64,000 nucleotides of DNA from Methanoplanus limicola DSM 2279 (GCF_000243255.1 NZ_CM001436.1:3136947-3200946), one strand, 5' to 3'. Counted from the first letter of the stretch, positions 34,874 to 44,298 are shown. Made by a program: numbers and translations. The notes: a model not told the origin generated them from the letters alone.

Positions 34874-36736
34874 ATGTCAAAGACATACCACGCAGATCCC
34901 TCCTACCGGACAAATGCACACATGCCGGACTACTACGAGGCACTGTGGCGTTTTAAGGATGATCCGGAGACCTACTGGGCAAAAGTGGCAGGGGAACTCG
35001 TCTGGGAGAAGAAATGGGACAGAATCCTCGACTGGAACCCCCCATATGCATCATGGTTTCCGGGCGGAAAACTGAACGTCACGGTGAACTGCCTTGACAG
35101 GCATGTAAATGACGGAAAGAGAAATAAGGTTGCCTTAATCTTCAGGGGAGATGACGGCGGCGAGAAGGTACTGACGTACAGGCAGCTGTACAGGGAAGTA
35201 AACAGATTTGCAAACGGCCTTAAAAATCTCGGTGTGAAGAAAGGCGACAGAATTGTCTTTTACATGCCGTTTATACCTGAGCACGTGATTGCAATTCTTG
35301 CCTGTGCAAGGCTTGGCGCAGTACATTCAATTGTGTATGCAGGATTCGGATCAGAAGCACTGCATGCAAGAATCAGGGACTCAAAGGCCAGATTTGTCAT
35401 AACAGCGGATGTGAGCATCAGAAGGGGGAGATCAATCAGCCTGAAATCGATCGTGGATGAAGCAATCGTAAATGCATCCACCGTTGAAAAGGTGATAGTA
35501 CACAGGAGGTCTTACCCTCCGATAGAACTCTACGCTGAGATGGAGATGGACTTCAATGACGTCATGAAAGGTCAGAGCCACTACTGTGAACCTGAGGTGA
35601 TGGATGCTGACGATCCTTTATTCATATTATACACAAGCGGGACGACCGGAACACCAAAGGGGGTACTGCATACCTGCGGAGGTTATCTCGTCGGAACGTA
35701 CTACACTACAAAGTATGTATTTGATATGAAGGATAACGACGTTTACTGGTGCACGGCAGATCCGGGATGGATTACAGGGCATTCGTATATAGTCTATGGC
35801 CCGCTCTCAAACGGAGCAACGGTCATCATAAGTGAATCAGTGCCTGATTACCCGGACCCCGGAGTATGGTGGGAGATTGTCGAGGAATTCGGCGTTACCA
35901 TCATGTACACCGCACCAACGGCCATAAGGATGTTTATGAAGCATGGTGAGGAATGGCCGGACAAATATAACTTAGATTCCCTGAGAATACTCGGTTCAGT
36001 CGGAGAACCCCTAAACCCGGAGGCTTTTGAATGGTTCTACAGGGTCATCGGAAAGAGCAGGACCCCGATTGTAGATACCTGGTGGCAGACCGAAACCGGT
36101 ATGCACATGATAACGACCCTCATAGGCGAACCGATGAAGCCCGGATTTGCAGGCAAGCCACTGCCCGGCGTTGAAGCCGATGTCGTGGATAAGCAGGGCA
36201 AAAGTCTCCCTCCCGGAAAAACAGGCCTTCTTGTGATAAAAGGTCCGTGGCCGGCAATGATGAAGACCATATGGAACAATGAAGAGAGATATAATCATTA
36301 CTGGTCTCAGATTGAAGGGTGCTATACTGTCGGCGACCTTGCAGTAAAGGATAAAGACGGCTATATAATGATACTTGGAAGGTCTGACGATATAATCATT
36401 GTCGCAGGCCACAACCTGGGAACAGCCGAGGTCGAATCTGCCCTTGTTTCGCATGAAACAGTCGCTGAAGCGGCAGTGATTGGTATTCCCGACCCACTGA
36501 AGGGCAATATAATAAAAGCGTCAGTAATTCTCAGAACAGGGTTTAAAGGTTCTGAAACACTGTCCAATGAACTGAAATATCATGTAAGGATGACAATCGG
36601 TCCGATAGCAATGCCATCCGAGATAAAATTCGTTGAAAGCCTGCCAAAGACAAGAAGCGGCAAGATTATGAGGAGGGTATTAAAGGCAGAGGCAATGGGG
36701 CTTGATCCCGGAGACATCTCCACCCTTGAGGACTGA
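34874..36736 (+). CDS. acs: Acetyl-CoA synthetase (AMP-forming)
   Basis: Activates acetate to acetyl-CoA through acetyl-AMP. The 620 residues contain the AMP-binding YTSGTTGTPKGV, WWQTETGMHM, GRSDDIIIVAGHNLG and the C-terminal catalytic Lys in PKTRSGKIMRR. The frame is open from 34826 (636 residues), but GGAGG at 34864-34868 lies five bases ahead of ATG 34874, and the TATA box predicts a later start. Methanomicrobiales assimilate acetate this way; no methanogenesis-from-acetate genes are near. Transcribed alone. Confidence 0.94.
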   Translation: MSKTYHADPSYRTNAHMPDYYEALWRFKDDPETYWAKVAGELVWEKKWDRILDWNPPYASWFPGGKLNVTVNCLDRHVNDGKRNKVALIFRGDDGGEKVLTYRQLYREVNRFANGLKNLGVKKGDRIVFYMPFIPEHVIAILACARLGAVHSIVYAGFGSEALHARIRDSKARFVITADVSIRRGRSISLKSIVDEAIVNASTVEKVIVHRRSYPPIELYAEMEMDFNDVMKGQSHYCEPEVMDADDPLFILYTSGTTGTPKGVLHTCGGYLVGTYYTTKYVFDMKDNDVYWCTADPGWITGHSYIVYGPLSNGATVIISESVPDYPDPGVWWEIVEEFGVTIMYTAPTAIRMFMKHGEEWPDKYNLDSLRILGSVGEPLNPEAFEWFYRVIGKSRTPIVDTWWQTETGMHMITTLIGEPMKPGFAGKPLPGVEADVVDKQGKSLPPGKTGLLVIKGPWPAMMKTIWNNEERYNHYWSQIEGCYTVGDLAVKDKDGYIMILGRSDDIIIVAGHNLGTAEVESALVSHETVAEAAVIGIPDPLKGNIIKASVILRTGFKGSETLSNELKYHVRMTIGPIAMPSEIKFVESLPKTRSGKIMRRVLKAEAMGLDPGDISTLED

Positions 36737-36850
36737 CAGAGGCAAGAGATAAGGGATACCAAAAAAGTGCAGAAAGACTGATAACGGCAATCGTGAGACA
36801 TCCGGAAGATGAAAATTCCGGGTGGTTCACCGGAATAACTGCTATAACCA

Positions 36851-36862
36851 TTTATAGTATAA
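36851..36862 (+). promoter_or_regulatory. TATA box of rubrerythrin gene
   Basis: TTTATAGTATAA at 36851-36862 predicts transcription from about 36882. The Shine-Dalgarno AGGAG at 36885-36889 and ATG 36899 fit a short leader. Confidence 0.45.
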
Positions 36863-36898
36863 CTGACATGAATTAAAATGGAAAAGGAGTTTATTATT

Positions 36899-37399
36899 AT
36901 GACTACAATGGAAAATGCAGAAGAAGCATATGCAGGCGAATCACAGGCTAACCGGAAATATGAGGTTTTTGCAGAGAAAGCGACAGCAGAGGGATATCCA
37001 AATGTCGCAAAGCTCTTCAAGGCAGCGTCAGAAGCAGAAGCCATTCATGCAAAGAGACTTTTATTTGTCTTAAATAAACTTGGTTCAACAGAGGAAAATC
37101 TAAAAGGATCAGTTGCCGGTGAGACCGAAGAGTACACGGAGATGTACCCTGCATTCATCAAAACTGCAGATGAAGAAGGGGAAAACGAAGCTGCAACAGT
37201 ATTTACCCATGCAATGAAGGCAGAGGAGGTTCACGCCGGAAGATATCAGAAGGCACTGGAGGCAGTATCCGCAGGAAATGATTTTGAACTTTCAAAGGTT
37301 TATCTCTGTCCGGTATGCGGAAATATTGAAGTAGATATCATTCCTGAAAAATGCCCGATTTGTGGTGTCCCGGCAAGAATGTTCCGAGAAGTAGAGTAA
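36899..37399 (+). CDS. Rubrerythrin
   Basis: Di-iron peroxidase that reduces H2O2 with electrons from rubredoxin. Ferritin-like helices carry the Glu/His ligands (NAEEAYAGESQA; AEAIHAKRLL; EGENEAATVF; AEEVHAGRY), and a C-terminal rubredoxin-like domain has CPVCGN and CPICG. 166 residues from ATG 36899, which is preferred over 36878 because AGGAG lies nine bases upstream and the family begins MTTMENAEEAY-like. An isolated gene within the redox region. Confidence 0.95.
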   Translation: MTTMENAEEAYAGESQANRKYEVFAEKATAEGYPNVAKLFKAASEAEAIHAKRLLFVLNKLGSTEENLKGSVAGETEEYTEMYPAFIKTADEEGENEAATVFTHAMKAEEVHAGRYQKALEAVSAGNDFELSKVYLCPVCGNIEVDIIPEKCPICGVPARMFREVE

Positions 37400-37414
37400 A
37401 TTTCAAAACGACCA

Positions 37415-37422
37415 TTTTTTTT
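37415..37422 (+). terminator. T8 run after rubrerythrin
   Basis: Eight T residues 16 bases after the stop codon. Confidence 0.45.
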
Positions 37423-37572
37423 CCGGAAAAGATAATCCCGGAGACTATAAACATTTTATTTAGCCGGAAATTATCAGCAGGATTTACATTTTTGCCGGAA
37501 TGTCTGGCATTAACCCTGATTTTTTAACTGACGGATAATATCTAATATTAAGAAGACAATATAGCTCATATT

Positions 37573-38730
37573 ATGTCTGATGTGAGGGTTTATTCTACCA
37601 AAAACTGCCAGTACTGCCGCCTTTTAAAGGCATTCCTGGATAGGAAAAAAATAAAATATGAGAGCATTGACGTAGGCGAGAATATAGAAGCCGCAAAAGA
37701 GATGGTTGAACTTTCCGGTCAGTATGGTGTGCCTGTAACAGTGGCAGAAGGAAAAACCATCATAGGCTTTGACATTCCCGCCCTCAATGAGATATTCGGG
37801 GTCCGGAGAAAAGAGGACGGAATTCCGGATGTCATCATCATCGGCGGAGGGCCGGCCGGAATGACGGCAGCTATGTACTGCTCAAGAAAGATGCTCAATA
37901 CGATGATAATTACAGAAAATATCGGAGGTCAGGCACTGGAATCATGGTCGGTAGAGAATTATATGGGATTTAAGCTCATCTCCGGTTCTGACCTCATGCA
38001 GAAGTTTGAAGAGCAGATCAGAACCCAGGATATGACAATCGAACTTGACAGTGTCTCTTCGTTAAAAGAAGACGGGAATGAGTATATAATCGGTACAGAA
38101 TCCGGCTCCGAATACAGATGCCGGGCAGTAATTATCACAAGCGGAGTAAGTCCTAAATGGCTCGGTCTGGAGAAGGAAGAGAGGTATATAGGACGAGGGA
38201 TAAGCATATGCTCAACATGTGACGGCCCTCTGTTCAGGGACAAAATTGTAACCGTAGTCGGAGGCGGCAATTATGCCCTCACTACTGCAATAGAGATGAG
38301 CAAAATAGCAAAGGAAGTCAATCTCATTGTCAGAAGCAAAATACGTGCAGATGAGATCTACCTCAGCCAGTACAGGGACACAGGAGGTATAAATACGTAT
38401 ACAAATTATGTCGTCTCAGAACTGTCAGGCAATGATTTTCTGAAATCGGTTACGATAGAAGAGAGAAAAACCGGTGAGAAGAAAATACTGGAGACAGACG
38501 GACTCTTTCTTGCAATAGGCCATCAGACAAATACGGCTTTTCTCGACGGATTTGTAGCCAGAAATGAGAAAGGAGAGATTATCATCGACATAAACGGGAA
38601 TACTGACAGAAAAGGGGTGTTCTCCGCCGGAGATGTGACCTCGGTAAAGGGCAAGCAGATAATAATTGCCTCAGGGGACGGTGCGAAAGCGGCACTTTCA
38701 GCGTATGAATATCTTATGTCACAGAGATAA
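37573..38730 (+). CDS. Glutaredoxin-thioredoxin reductase fusion
   Basis: 385 residues. Residues 1-77 form a glutaredoxin-like domain with active site CQYC (Cys12, Cys15) and the GVPVTV cis-Pro segment. From about 85 a thioredoxin-reductase follows: FAD motif IIGGGPAGMTAA, NAD(P) motif VVGGGNYALTTA, redox pair CSTC (Cys213, Cys216) and the closing GVFSAGDVTS. The reductase can therefore hand electrons to its own N-terminal disulfide carrier. The coenzyme (NADPH, F420H2 or other) cannot be read from sequence. Separate promoter, next to rubrerythrin. Confidence 0.9.
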   Translation: MSDVRVYSTKNCQYCRLLKAFLDRKKIKYESIDVGENIEAAKEMVELSGQYGVPVTVAEGKTIIGFDIPALNEIFGVRRKEDGIPDVIIIGGGPAGMTAAMYCSRKMLNTMIITENIGGQALESWSVENYMGFKLISGSDLMQKFEEQIRTQDMTIELDSVSSLKEDGNEYIIGTESGSEYRCRAVIITSGVSPKWLGLEKEERYIGRGISICSTCDGPLFRDKIVTVVGGGNYALTTAIEMSKIAKEVNLIVRSKIRADEIYLSQYRDTGGINTYTNYVVSELSGNDFLKSVTIEERKTGEKKILETDGLFLAIGHQTNTAFLDGFVARNEKGEIIIDINGNTDRKGVFSAGDVTSVKGKQIIIASGDGAKAALSAYEYLMSQR

Positions 38731-38916
38731 CGGTTCAACAGAGAGATAAAATAATATTTGGCTGTCAGACTACAGACATAAATATCAACACCACAAATAA
38801 CAACATAATAATAAATAAACAAAATTAAAAATCATTAATTCCGGAATACACAACTTTTTTTAACATTCAATCCAAAACATTAGAATATTAACAATATATT
38901 ATTAAAGGTGAATTAA

Positions 38917-39735
38917 TTGACAAAATGGTACAACAGCATAATGACAAAGCTTACGGTGAGTTTTATAGTACTCATCATAGTCATATCGGGAATGAGTTTC
39001 TTCTACACATATGGCGAAACAAAGACCGCCCTTAAAGATACAACCCAGGATGAACTGCTATCAACCGCAAGTATAATTGCCACCCAGGTTGACGGGGATA
39101 TTCTTCAGAATATAAAGGAAGGGGATGAAAATTCACCGGAATTTATTAAGCTGAGAGATCAGCTCTATGAAATCCAGGAATCTACGGATGAGATAATGTA
39201 TCTGTACACCATGAGGAAGGTTGGGGATGATATCGCCTTTGTTGTTGATGCAGAATACGGCATCTCAGAAGATGTCGCAGGAGTCAATGAAGTATATGAC
39301 GAACCGACAGAAGAGATGTTCCTCGGATTTGAAAGGCCGATATCAGAGAAGGAATTTACAATAGACCAGTGGGGAGTTGTAATCTCAGGTTATGCCCCGG
39401 TATATAATTCCGAAGGAAAAGTTGTGGGCATCGTCGGGGTGGACATGGACAGCCACAAAGTAATTGACCGCCAGAATTTCATAGGGAATACAATATACAT
39501 GATTATTCTGATTTCTGTTGCAATTGCCGGCCTTATAATTGCCATGTTTGCCAGGTCGATGATAAGAGACATCCGCAAATTAAACGAAACTGCCAACAAA
39601 ATAAGCATGGGTGACTCAGGAGTCACTGTTGATGTCAGCAGGAACGATGAGATCGGCGAACTTGCAGAATCTTTCGGAAGAATGGTTGCGAGTTTAAAGA
39701 TTATGATGATGGATTTCGGGGACGAAAAAGACTGA
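38917..39735 (+). CDS. Cache-HAMP membrane sensor without output domain
   Basis: 272 residues: membrane helix (about 8-30), extracytoplasmic Cache-like domain (31-188, with LYTMRKVGDDIAFVVD and GIVGVDMD), second helix (about 190-212) and a HAMP domain (NDEIGELAESFGRMVASLK). It ends 20 residues after HAMP; no kinase, methyl-accepting or cyclase domain follows. TTG start 38917 is supported by AGGTG six bases before it; ATG 38941 lacks such a site. A 76-residue protein follows after 13 bases and could be its partner. Confidence 0.85.
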   Translation: MTKWYNSIMTKLTVSFIVLIIVISGMSFFYTYGETKTALKDTTQDELLSTASIIATQVDGDILQNIKEGDENSPEFIKLRDQLYEIQESTDEIMYLYTMRKVGDDIAFVVDAEYGISEDVAGVNEVYDEPTEEMFLGFERPISEKEFTIDQWGVVISGYAPVYNSEGKVVGIVGVDMDSHKVIDRQNFIGNTIYMIILISVAIAGLIIAMFARSMIRDIRKLNETANKISMGDSGVTVDVSRNDEIGELAESFGRMVASLKIMMMDFGDEKD

Positions 39736-39748
39736 GGAGAGAGACCAG

Positions 39749-39979
39749 ATGTCCATTCTTTCAGAAAAGGTCTTAAAGGAAGCAACCTTTTATCTCGGTC
39801 CGGCGGCCAAAACATTCCTTGAAAGGCAGACCAAATACCACCTTGACAGCCTTCATTTTGATGACCTTAAAAAAGAGCACCTGAATGAACTTTGCCACTG
39901 GATTAACATCTCAGGAGGCCTTATAATCGGCAAGGATAAAGCCGCCGAACTTGCAGAAAAAGTAATGAATATAAGATAA
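39749..39979 (+). CDS. Small helical protein, likely partner of the Cache-HAMP sensor
   Basis: 76 residues, all helical, core FYLGPAAKTFLERQTKYHL. This core resembles a small C-terminal domain seen after other signalling domains in bacteria and archaea (Tyr-x-Gly-Pro-x-Ala-Lys, then Arg). I cannot name the family firmly. Co-transcribed with the sensor (13-base gap), so it may be the missing output piece. T7 run after the stop. Confidence 0.7.
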   Translation: MSILSEKVLKEATFYLGPAAKTFLERQTKYHLDSLHFDDLKKEHLNELCHWINISGGLIIGKDKAAELAEKVMNIR

Positions 39980-39986
39980 ACATACA

Positions 39987-39993
39987 TTTTTTT
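39987..39993 (+). terminator. T7 run after the 76-residue gene
   Basis: Seven T residues eight bases past the stop codon. Confidence 0.4.
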
Positions 39994-40555
39994 AAGCGTA
40001 AAAAAAAAGCATCTCCATCTTTGTTAATGGAGAGGTACACGGATGTTATTACATGCATATTTTATGGGGTTTTTTATGCCTGCAACTCCGGATTATGACC
40101 CGGGGCAGGGCCGCATCCGGATTAAACAAAACATCCCTGAGGATGTCCTGAATTAAAGTTCTGGTCGTTCTGGTCTTTATGATTATTAATTATCTGGTCT
40201 TTTTTTGGGATTGGTAATAATATATTTGGGGTTTGGGGGGTTGGTTGCTGTTAATATCTGGATTGTCTCTCTGATTCCTATTCTGGCATTTAGGATTTCA
40301 TTTAATGGTTGGATCGGTTAATCTGGGTATTTGCGGGCCAAAAGGCCCTATAAATTACGATCTATTATTGATTGGTATTGTCTGGTTATCCGGGAATTCC
40401 GGATATTGTCCGGAGTTTTTATTATATGATGAAGTTTTGACGGACCTGTCACCGGTATGGGGAAATTAATTCAGACTGAATGGCCGTAATTAATATTTCA
40501 GGCCCGCCCGATTACTCTTTCACCGGTTTGATCTACTTTAGCATTTAACAGAATC

Positions 40556-40617
40556 TGCCGGAAGAAGACTGTTCAGATTAAGGTCTGGCAACCACCTGAA
40601 CTCTTCTTTAACCGGCA
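40556..40617 (+). ncRNA. Long imperfect hairpin, candidate structured RNA
   Basis: Arms TGCCGG (40556-40561), AAGAAGA (40562-40568) and GTTCAG (40571-40576) pair in order with CTGAAC (40596-40601), TCTTCTT (40602-40608) and CCGGCA (40612-40617). That is 19 base pairs with only a 2-base and a 3-base bulge and a 19-base loop. No gene overlaps it. Sense strand not determined. Confidence 0.4.
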
Positions 40618-40916
40618 TAATTCATGAACAGATCTTCTGGTTATTCTGATATCTGTTATTACTGAATCATCACCTCGGTATTTACTCGGGATATGCAGAA
40701 AAGGGTGGGGTTATTTTCCCCTTCTCTGCCACCCTGATAAATAAGTCACCGCCTGATTATATAAATGGTTAAAATATCACAGATTACTGCTTTTAACCGG
40801 ACGGTTAAACGGTAAAATCTCCGGGTAAAAGAAACACGAGGGAAATATTCAGGATAAGAAGCAGATAAAGAACTCCGATCTGAAAATTAAGCAGAAAAAC
40901 AGGGATTAGATCAGAA

Positions 40917-43385
40917 TCAGATCTCACCCTGAGAAGAGAGAATATCTTTCAGGTGTTGCAGGTCACTCAGAAACTCTCCGATATTCTGATATCTGTCTTT
41001 TGGCATCTTCTCAAGGCATTTCATAATGATTCTGTCGAAAGGCTCATCAGACAGGCGGTTTTCCGATGGCTTCATCGGCATACGGTGGATAATCTCATCA
41101 GTCATCTCACCCACACCTCCGCCAAAGAACGGCCTCATGCCAACGACCATCTCATAAAATACAACGCCCATCTGATAGATATCAGTCCTCTCATCAGGCA
41201 CACCAAACCTGCGTGGTGCAATCTGTTCAGGAGCTGCATAGTTAAGTGAAAAACCAACAACCGTGGTCTCATGACCGTCTGAGATCATCTTGCCAAGGCC
41301 CCAGTCGGTAATCTTTGCCGTACCGTCTTTGGTCACTAAAATATTCTGCGGTTTTATATCGCGGTGTATGATACCGAGTTTATGTGCATATGAGAGACCT
41401 TCAGCTATTCCCTCAATAATCTTAAGAGTCTCTTTTAGAGGGAGAGGTTTTTCAGACTCAGAAAGATCAGATACAACGTACTCCATCTCAACGAAAGGAA
41501 CAGGCAGAATATTGACTGAATTCAGCCTCACAATATTTTTATGCGATAATTCCTCCCATATTCTCATCTCCTTCATAAAAAAGCGCCCCGTAACCTCATC
41601 AAAGTTAATCGGAACCTTCACAGCAACAACTTCGCCGTCATCCCTCCTGACAGCTTTAAATACCCTGGCAATACCCCCTTTACCGATAAATTCCACACCG
41701 TAATAACGCTCACCAAGGCATTCCGGGAAATATGAACCTGAAAGTGCCGAACCCATAATGCCGTATTCATTGTCAAAGACTGTGGTGTGATCATAATTAG
41801 AGACAACAACAGTGTCGGATGAGACAATTTCCGGATGAAAACCCGAAATTATCTCCTCTTTTACTGATTTCTGGGGAGAACTCTCATATATGTAGAAATA
41901 AAGAAGAGGAAGACAGATCGACAGAATCAGGGATACTGGGTATATAATTGAATTTAAAGGTCCGAGATCAACCGGTGCGGTATAAAGAGATACAAAAAAA
42001 TAAATAAATCCAAACGCTGCGAGTGGTGCATGAAGCCTGCTCAGGAGGACCGGCACTCCACCTTTAATAAAATTGTACGATAATAACGCCGAAGACGCGA
42101 TCAGAAATGTCGTTAAAGCAATGAATAATACCTGAATAATCCCGTAATCGATATTTCTTATGATCAGCCGTGAGGTATATGAGACCACGGAATAGAGCAT
42201 TGCAACCGCAATTGCAATATATCCGCCATAAAAGAATTTTATCCCGTTTCTCCTTATGCGGGAACCGCTGCTCTCAACTTCCCTGTAACCGCCGACAAGG
42301 TCAAGCATTCCGGCAATAACACCTGACATAAGCAGCATAAGAACTACCACTTCAACGGGAGATACCCCTGAGAGCCACGCCACCGGCGGAGGGTTCTGAA
42401 CCGGCTGGCTGAAATTCAGTCCCGGAAATTCACCGCGGCTATTATTATCAGGCAACCTGCTGCCATTCACCGGATCTGGTTTCTCTCTGCCGCCTTCTCC
42501 GGGAGAAAAACCTCCAGGAGGCGGAAGTATGTAATACGAAACATGGGATATGAGAGGATAATTATCCTCAACAAAGTTATGTCCCGGAAAAATTCGGCCG
42601 CCTGACGGATTGATCCCATTCACAGTATAGAAATTCCGGTCCGGAACAATGACTTTATCATCAGAATAACCGATATATGGCACATCACCAATGCCGTCAC
42701 CGCTCCCGTCAATACCGACATAATCATTCCAGTAATTGCCCAGTGGTGAGTTGAAACTGTTCTCTTTATAAATATACTCTCTATCCGGTGAATACCACAC
42801 CACTCCGGGAGAGAGGCATCTGACATTGACATTATTCTCAAAATCATTCAGATATACTATGCACCCTTCAGACTCATCAATAAAAAGACCAACCTCATGA
42901 CCACGGATTGTGTTCTCCCTGACTGTGACGTCTGATGAACGGTAGATCGTAATTCCGGAAGGAGTGGACTGAATATCACATTCACTGACAGTTATATTCC
43001 CGCCACGGACAATTATGCCGGAATCGGCATTACCACTCACAATCAGCCCTTTTACTGAGACATAATCTGCATTTATCTTTATTCCCGCATCTCCGAATGA
43101 ACTCTCGATCTTTGGAGTGCCCTTTCCGGAGTCATTTCCAAGGAGGGTCAGGGGTTTATCAATGAGGATATTTTCTGCATAAACGCCCGAACTTACAATT
43201 ACGGTATCACCAGGATTACTTGCATTAATTGCAGAGGCAATATCTGGAAAACCGTCATCGCCGCCGACATAAACAGATGCACCAGATGCCGCACCGGGAA
43301 TTAACAGAATAAGCAGTGAAAGGAGAAGAAGGCGGCAGAGAAAACCGGAAATTTCAGGGCTGGATCGAATCTCCGGTATTATCAT
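40917..43385 (-). CDS. Receptor serine/threonine kinase with extracytoplasmic NosD-like beta-helix
   Basis: 822 residues. N-terminal signal/anchor (about 15-36), then a NosD/parallel-beta-helix domain (37-260: VYVGGDDGFPDIASAIN, runs of GIIVRGGNITVSEC-type rungs), a Pro-rich linker, about six membrane helices (345-500), and a cytosolic Hanks-type kinase (561-822). Kinase motifs: GKGGIARV loop, Lys590 (VAVK), HRDIKPQN (674-681), DWG (694-696, in place of DFG) and APE (718-720), so it should be active. The beta-helix would sense a surface carbohydrate or protein. Downstream of the HTH-FHA gene; PP2C lies beyond. Confidence 0.92.
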   Translation of the reverse strand: MIIPEIRSSPEISGFLCRLLLLSLLILLIPGAASGASVYVGGDDGFPDIASAINASNPGDTVIVSSGVYAENILIDKPLTLLGNDSGKGTPKIESSFGDAGIKINADYVSVKGLIVSGNADSGIIVRGGNITVSECDIQSTPSGITIYRSSDVTVRENTIRGHEVGLFIDESEGCIVYLNDFENNVNVRCLSPGVVWYSPDREYIYKENSFNSPLGNYWNDYVGIDGSGDGIGDVPYIGYSDDKVIVPDRNFYTVNGINPSGGRIFPGHNFVEDNYPLISHVSYYILPPPGGFSPGEGGREKPDPVNGSRLPDNNSRGEFPGLNFSQPVQNPPPVAWLSGVSPVEVVVLMLLMSGVIAGMLDLVGGYREVESSGSRIRRNGIKFFYGGYIAIAVAMLYSVVSYTSRLIIRNIDYGIIQVLFIALTTFLIASSALLSYNFIKGGVPVLLSRLHAPLAAFGFIYFFVSLYTAPVDLGPLNSIIYPVSLILSICLPLLYFYIYESSPQKSVKEEIISGFHPEIVSSDTVVVSNYDHTTVFDNEYGIMGSALSGSYFPECLGERYYGVEFIGKGGIARVFKAVRRDDGEVVAVKVPINFDEVTGRFFMKEMRIWEELSHKNIVRLNSVNILPVPFVEMEYVVSDLSESEKPLPLKETLKIIEGIAEGLSYAHKLGIIHRDIKPQNILVTKDGTAKITDWGLGKMISDGHETTVVGFSLNYAAPEQIAPRRFGVPDERTDIYQMGVVFYEMVVGMRPFFGGGVGEMTDEIIHRMPMKPSENRLSDEPFDRIIMKCLEKMPKDRYQNIGEFLSDLQHLKDILSSQGEI

Positions 43386-43454
43386 TACTGCTGCCTCCGA
43401 TTAAAATAAAATCTCCGTCATCAGAACGGAAATCATGATAATATATTATATTAC

Positions 43455-44237
43455 TTAAAAGGCATTAAATATGAGTCTTGCACCGCGGGGACCACGCCCC
43501 AGGTCGATCATATCTCCGCCTTTAAGAGCAGTTTCACGGAAGGGTGTTATCTTTTCGCTGTTTATATAAGAACCGCCTGTAGAGTCACAGTCTTCAAAAT
43601 ACCAGATATTATGCCTTCTGAAAAAACGGGCATGAGGTTTTGTAACTCTTGTAACGGCCTCATACGAACCGGAAATTACAACCGCATCATCTGAATAACT
43701 GTACTGGGGTGCTGAATGGTCCTCCCTGCCAATCCTGACATCATCTGACTTCAGAGGGTAAGCACTCCCGTCGTCCTCCCCTCCGAGCATAACCAGAACA
43801 GGTACATCAGAGCCGGACTCATCCGCAATCATCTTTCTTATATTATCAAGTTTATCATTGATCTCACTCTCACCGATTCTTACGTCAATGTTTGAAAATA
43901 TGCTCAGATTTCTGATTATTCCTTCCATCCCACCCGGAATTATAGAATATTTCCAGACCGGAAGAGCACCTTTAGAAGTCTGACGGCCCATACCGGCCTC
44001 CTTTTTTATCACTCCTGTTTTAAGCAGTTTGTCAAGATGCTTCTTTGTATTCTCATAACTGGTATCAATCTCTTTTGCAATCTCACGGACCTCTTTCGGA
44101 TGATGCTCAATAAACTTCAGTATTCTGAGCCTTGTCGGGTTGGAGAGGACGTTTAAGTATTCAGACAGGTCCTCAAAAAAATCCGGATCAGAACTGATTG
44201 CAATTGTCTTCTCATTTTCGTCATAAATTCCTGCCAT
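43455..44237 (-). CDS. HTH (ArsR-like) - FHA domain transcriptional regulator
   Basis: 260 residues. A winged HTH (about 18-85, SNPTRLRILKFIEHHPKEV, IDTSYENTKKHLDKLL), a linker, and a C-terminal FHA domain (about 170-255) with VRIGRED, PHARFFRRH and STGGSYINSEKI, the Arg, Ser/His and Asn contacts to phosphothreonine. It can thus be controlled by a phosphorylated partner or dock to the kinase. ATG 44237 is chosen because GAGGTGA lies six bases before; a TTG at 44255 would add six residues. Kinase gene follows after 69 bases. Confidence 0.92.
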   Translation of the reverse strand: MAGIYDENEKTIAISSDPDFFEDLSEYLNVLSNPTRLRILKFIEHHPKEVREIAKEIDTSYENTKKHLDKLLKTGVIKKEAGMGRQTSKGALPVWKYSIIPGGMEGIIRNLSIFSNIDVRIGESEINDKLDNIRKMIADESGSDVPVLVMLGGEDDGSAYPLKSDDVRIGREDHSAPQYSYSDDAVVISGSYEAVTRVTKPHARFFRRHNIWYFEDCDSTGGSYINSEKITPFRETALKGGDMIDLGRGPRGARLIFNAF

Positions 44238-44278
44238 TAAAGTCACCTCATGCAAATTCTGTATATTAATATTAGATA

Positions 44279-44298
44279 ATTATAGTGCGCTGCATAAT
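44279..44298 (-). promoter_or_regulatory. Partial cassette copy with TATA box, proximal promoter of HTH-FHA gene
   Basis: Matches 45232-45248 at 16 of 17 positions (ATTATAGTGC then GCTGCAT). On the minus strand it contains CACTATAATTATC; the transcript would start near 44256, 19 bases before the ATG with its GAGGTGA site. Confidence 0.5.

Larger units (their letters stand above)
39980..40916. other. 937-bp non-coding gap between convergent genes, with structured elements
   Basis: Two convergent 3' ends need only terminators, yet 937 bp remain with no credible ORF. The plus strand is G/T-rich in the first half (repeated TCTGGTC near 40160-40200, then G-runs near 40230-40245). Hairpins: GGGCC/GGCCC at 40335-40348 with an AAAA loop; a long one at 40556-40617; and a G-run/C-run hairpin near 40695-40735. 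Composition differs from the coding neighbours. Either a non-coding RNA or decayed sequence. Confidence 0.5.
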
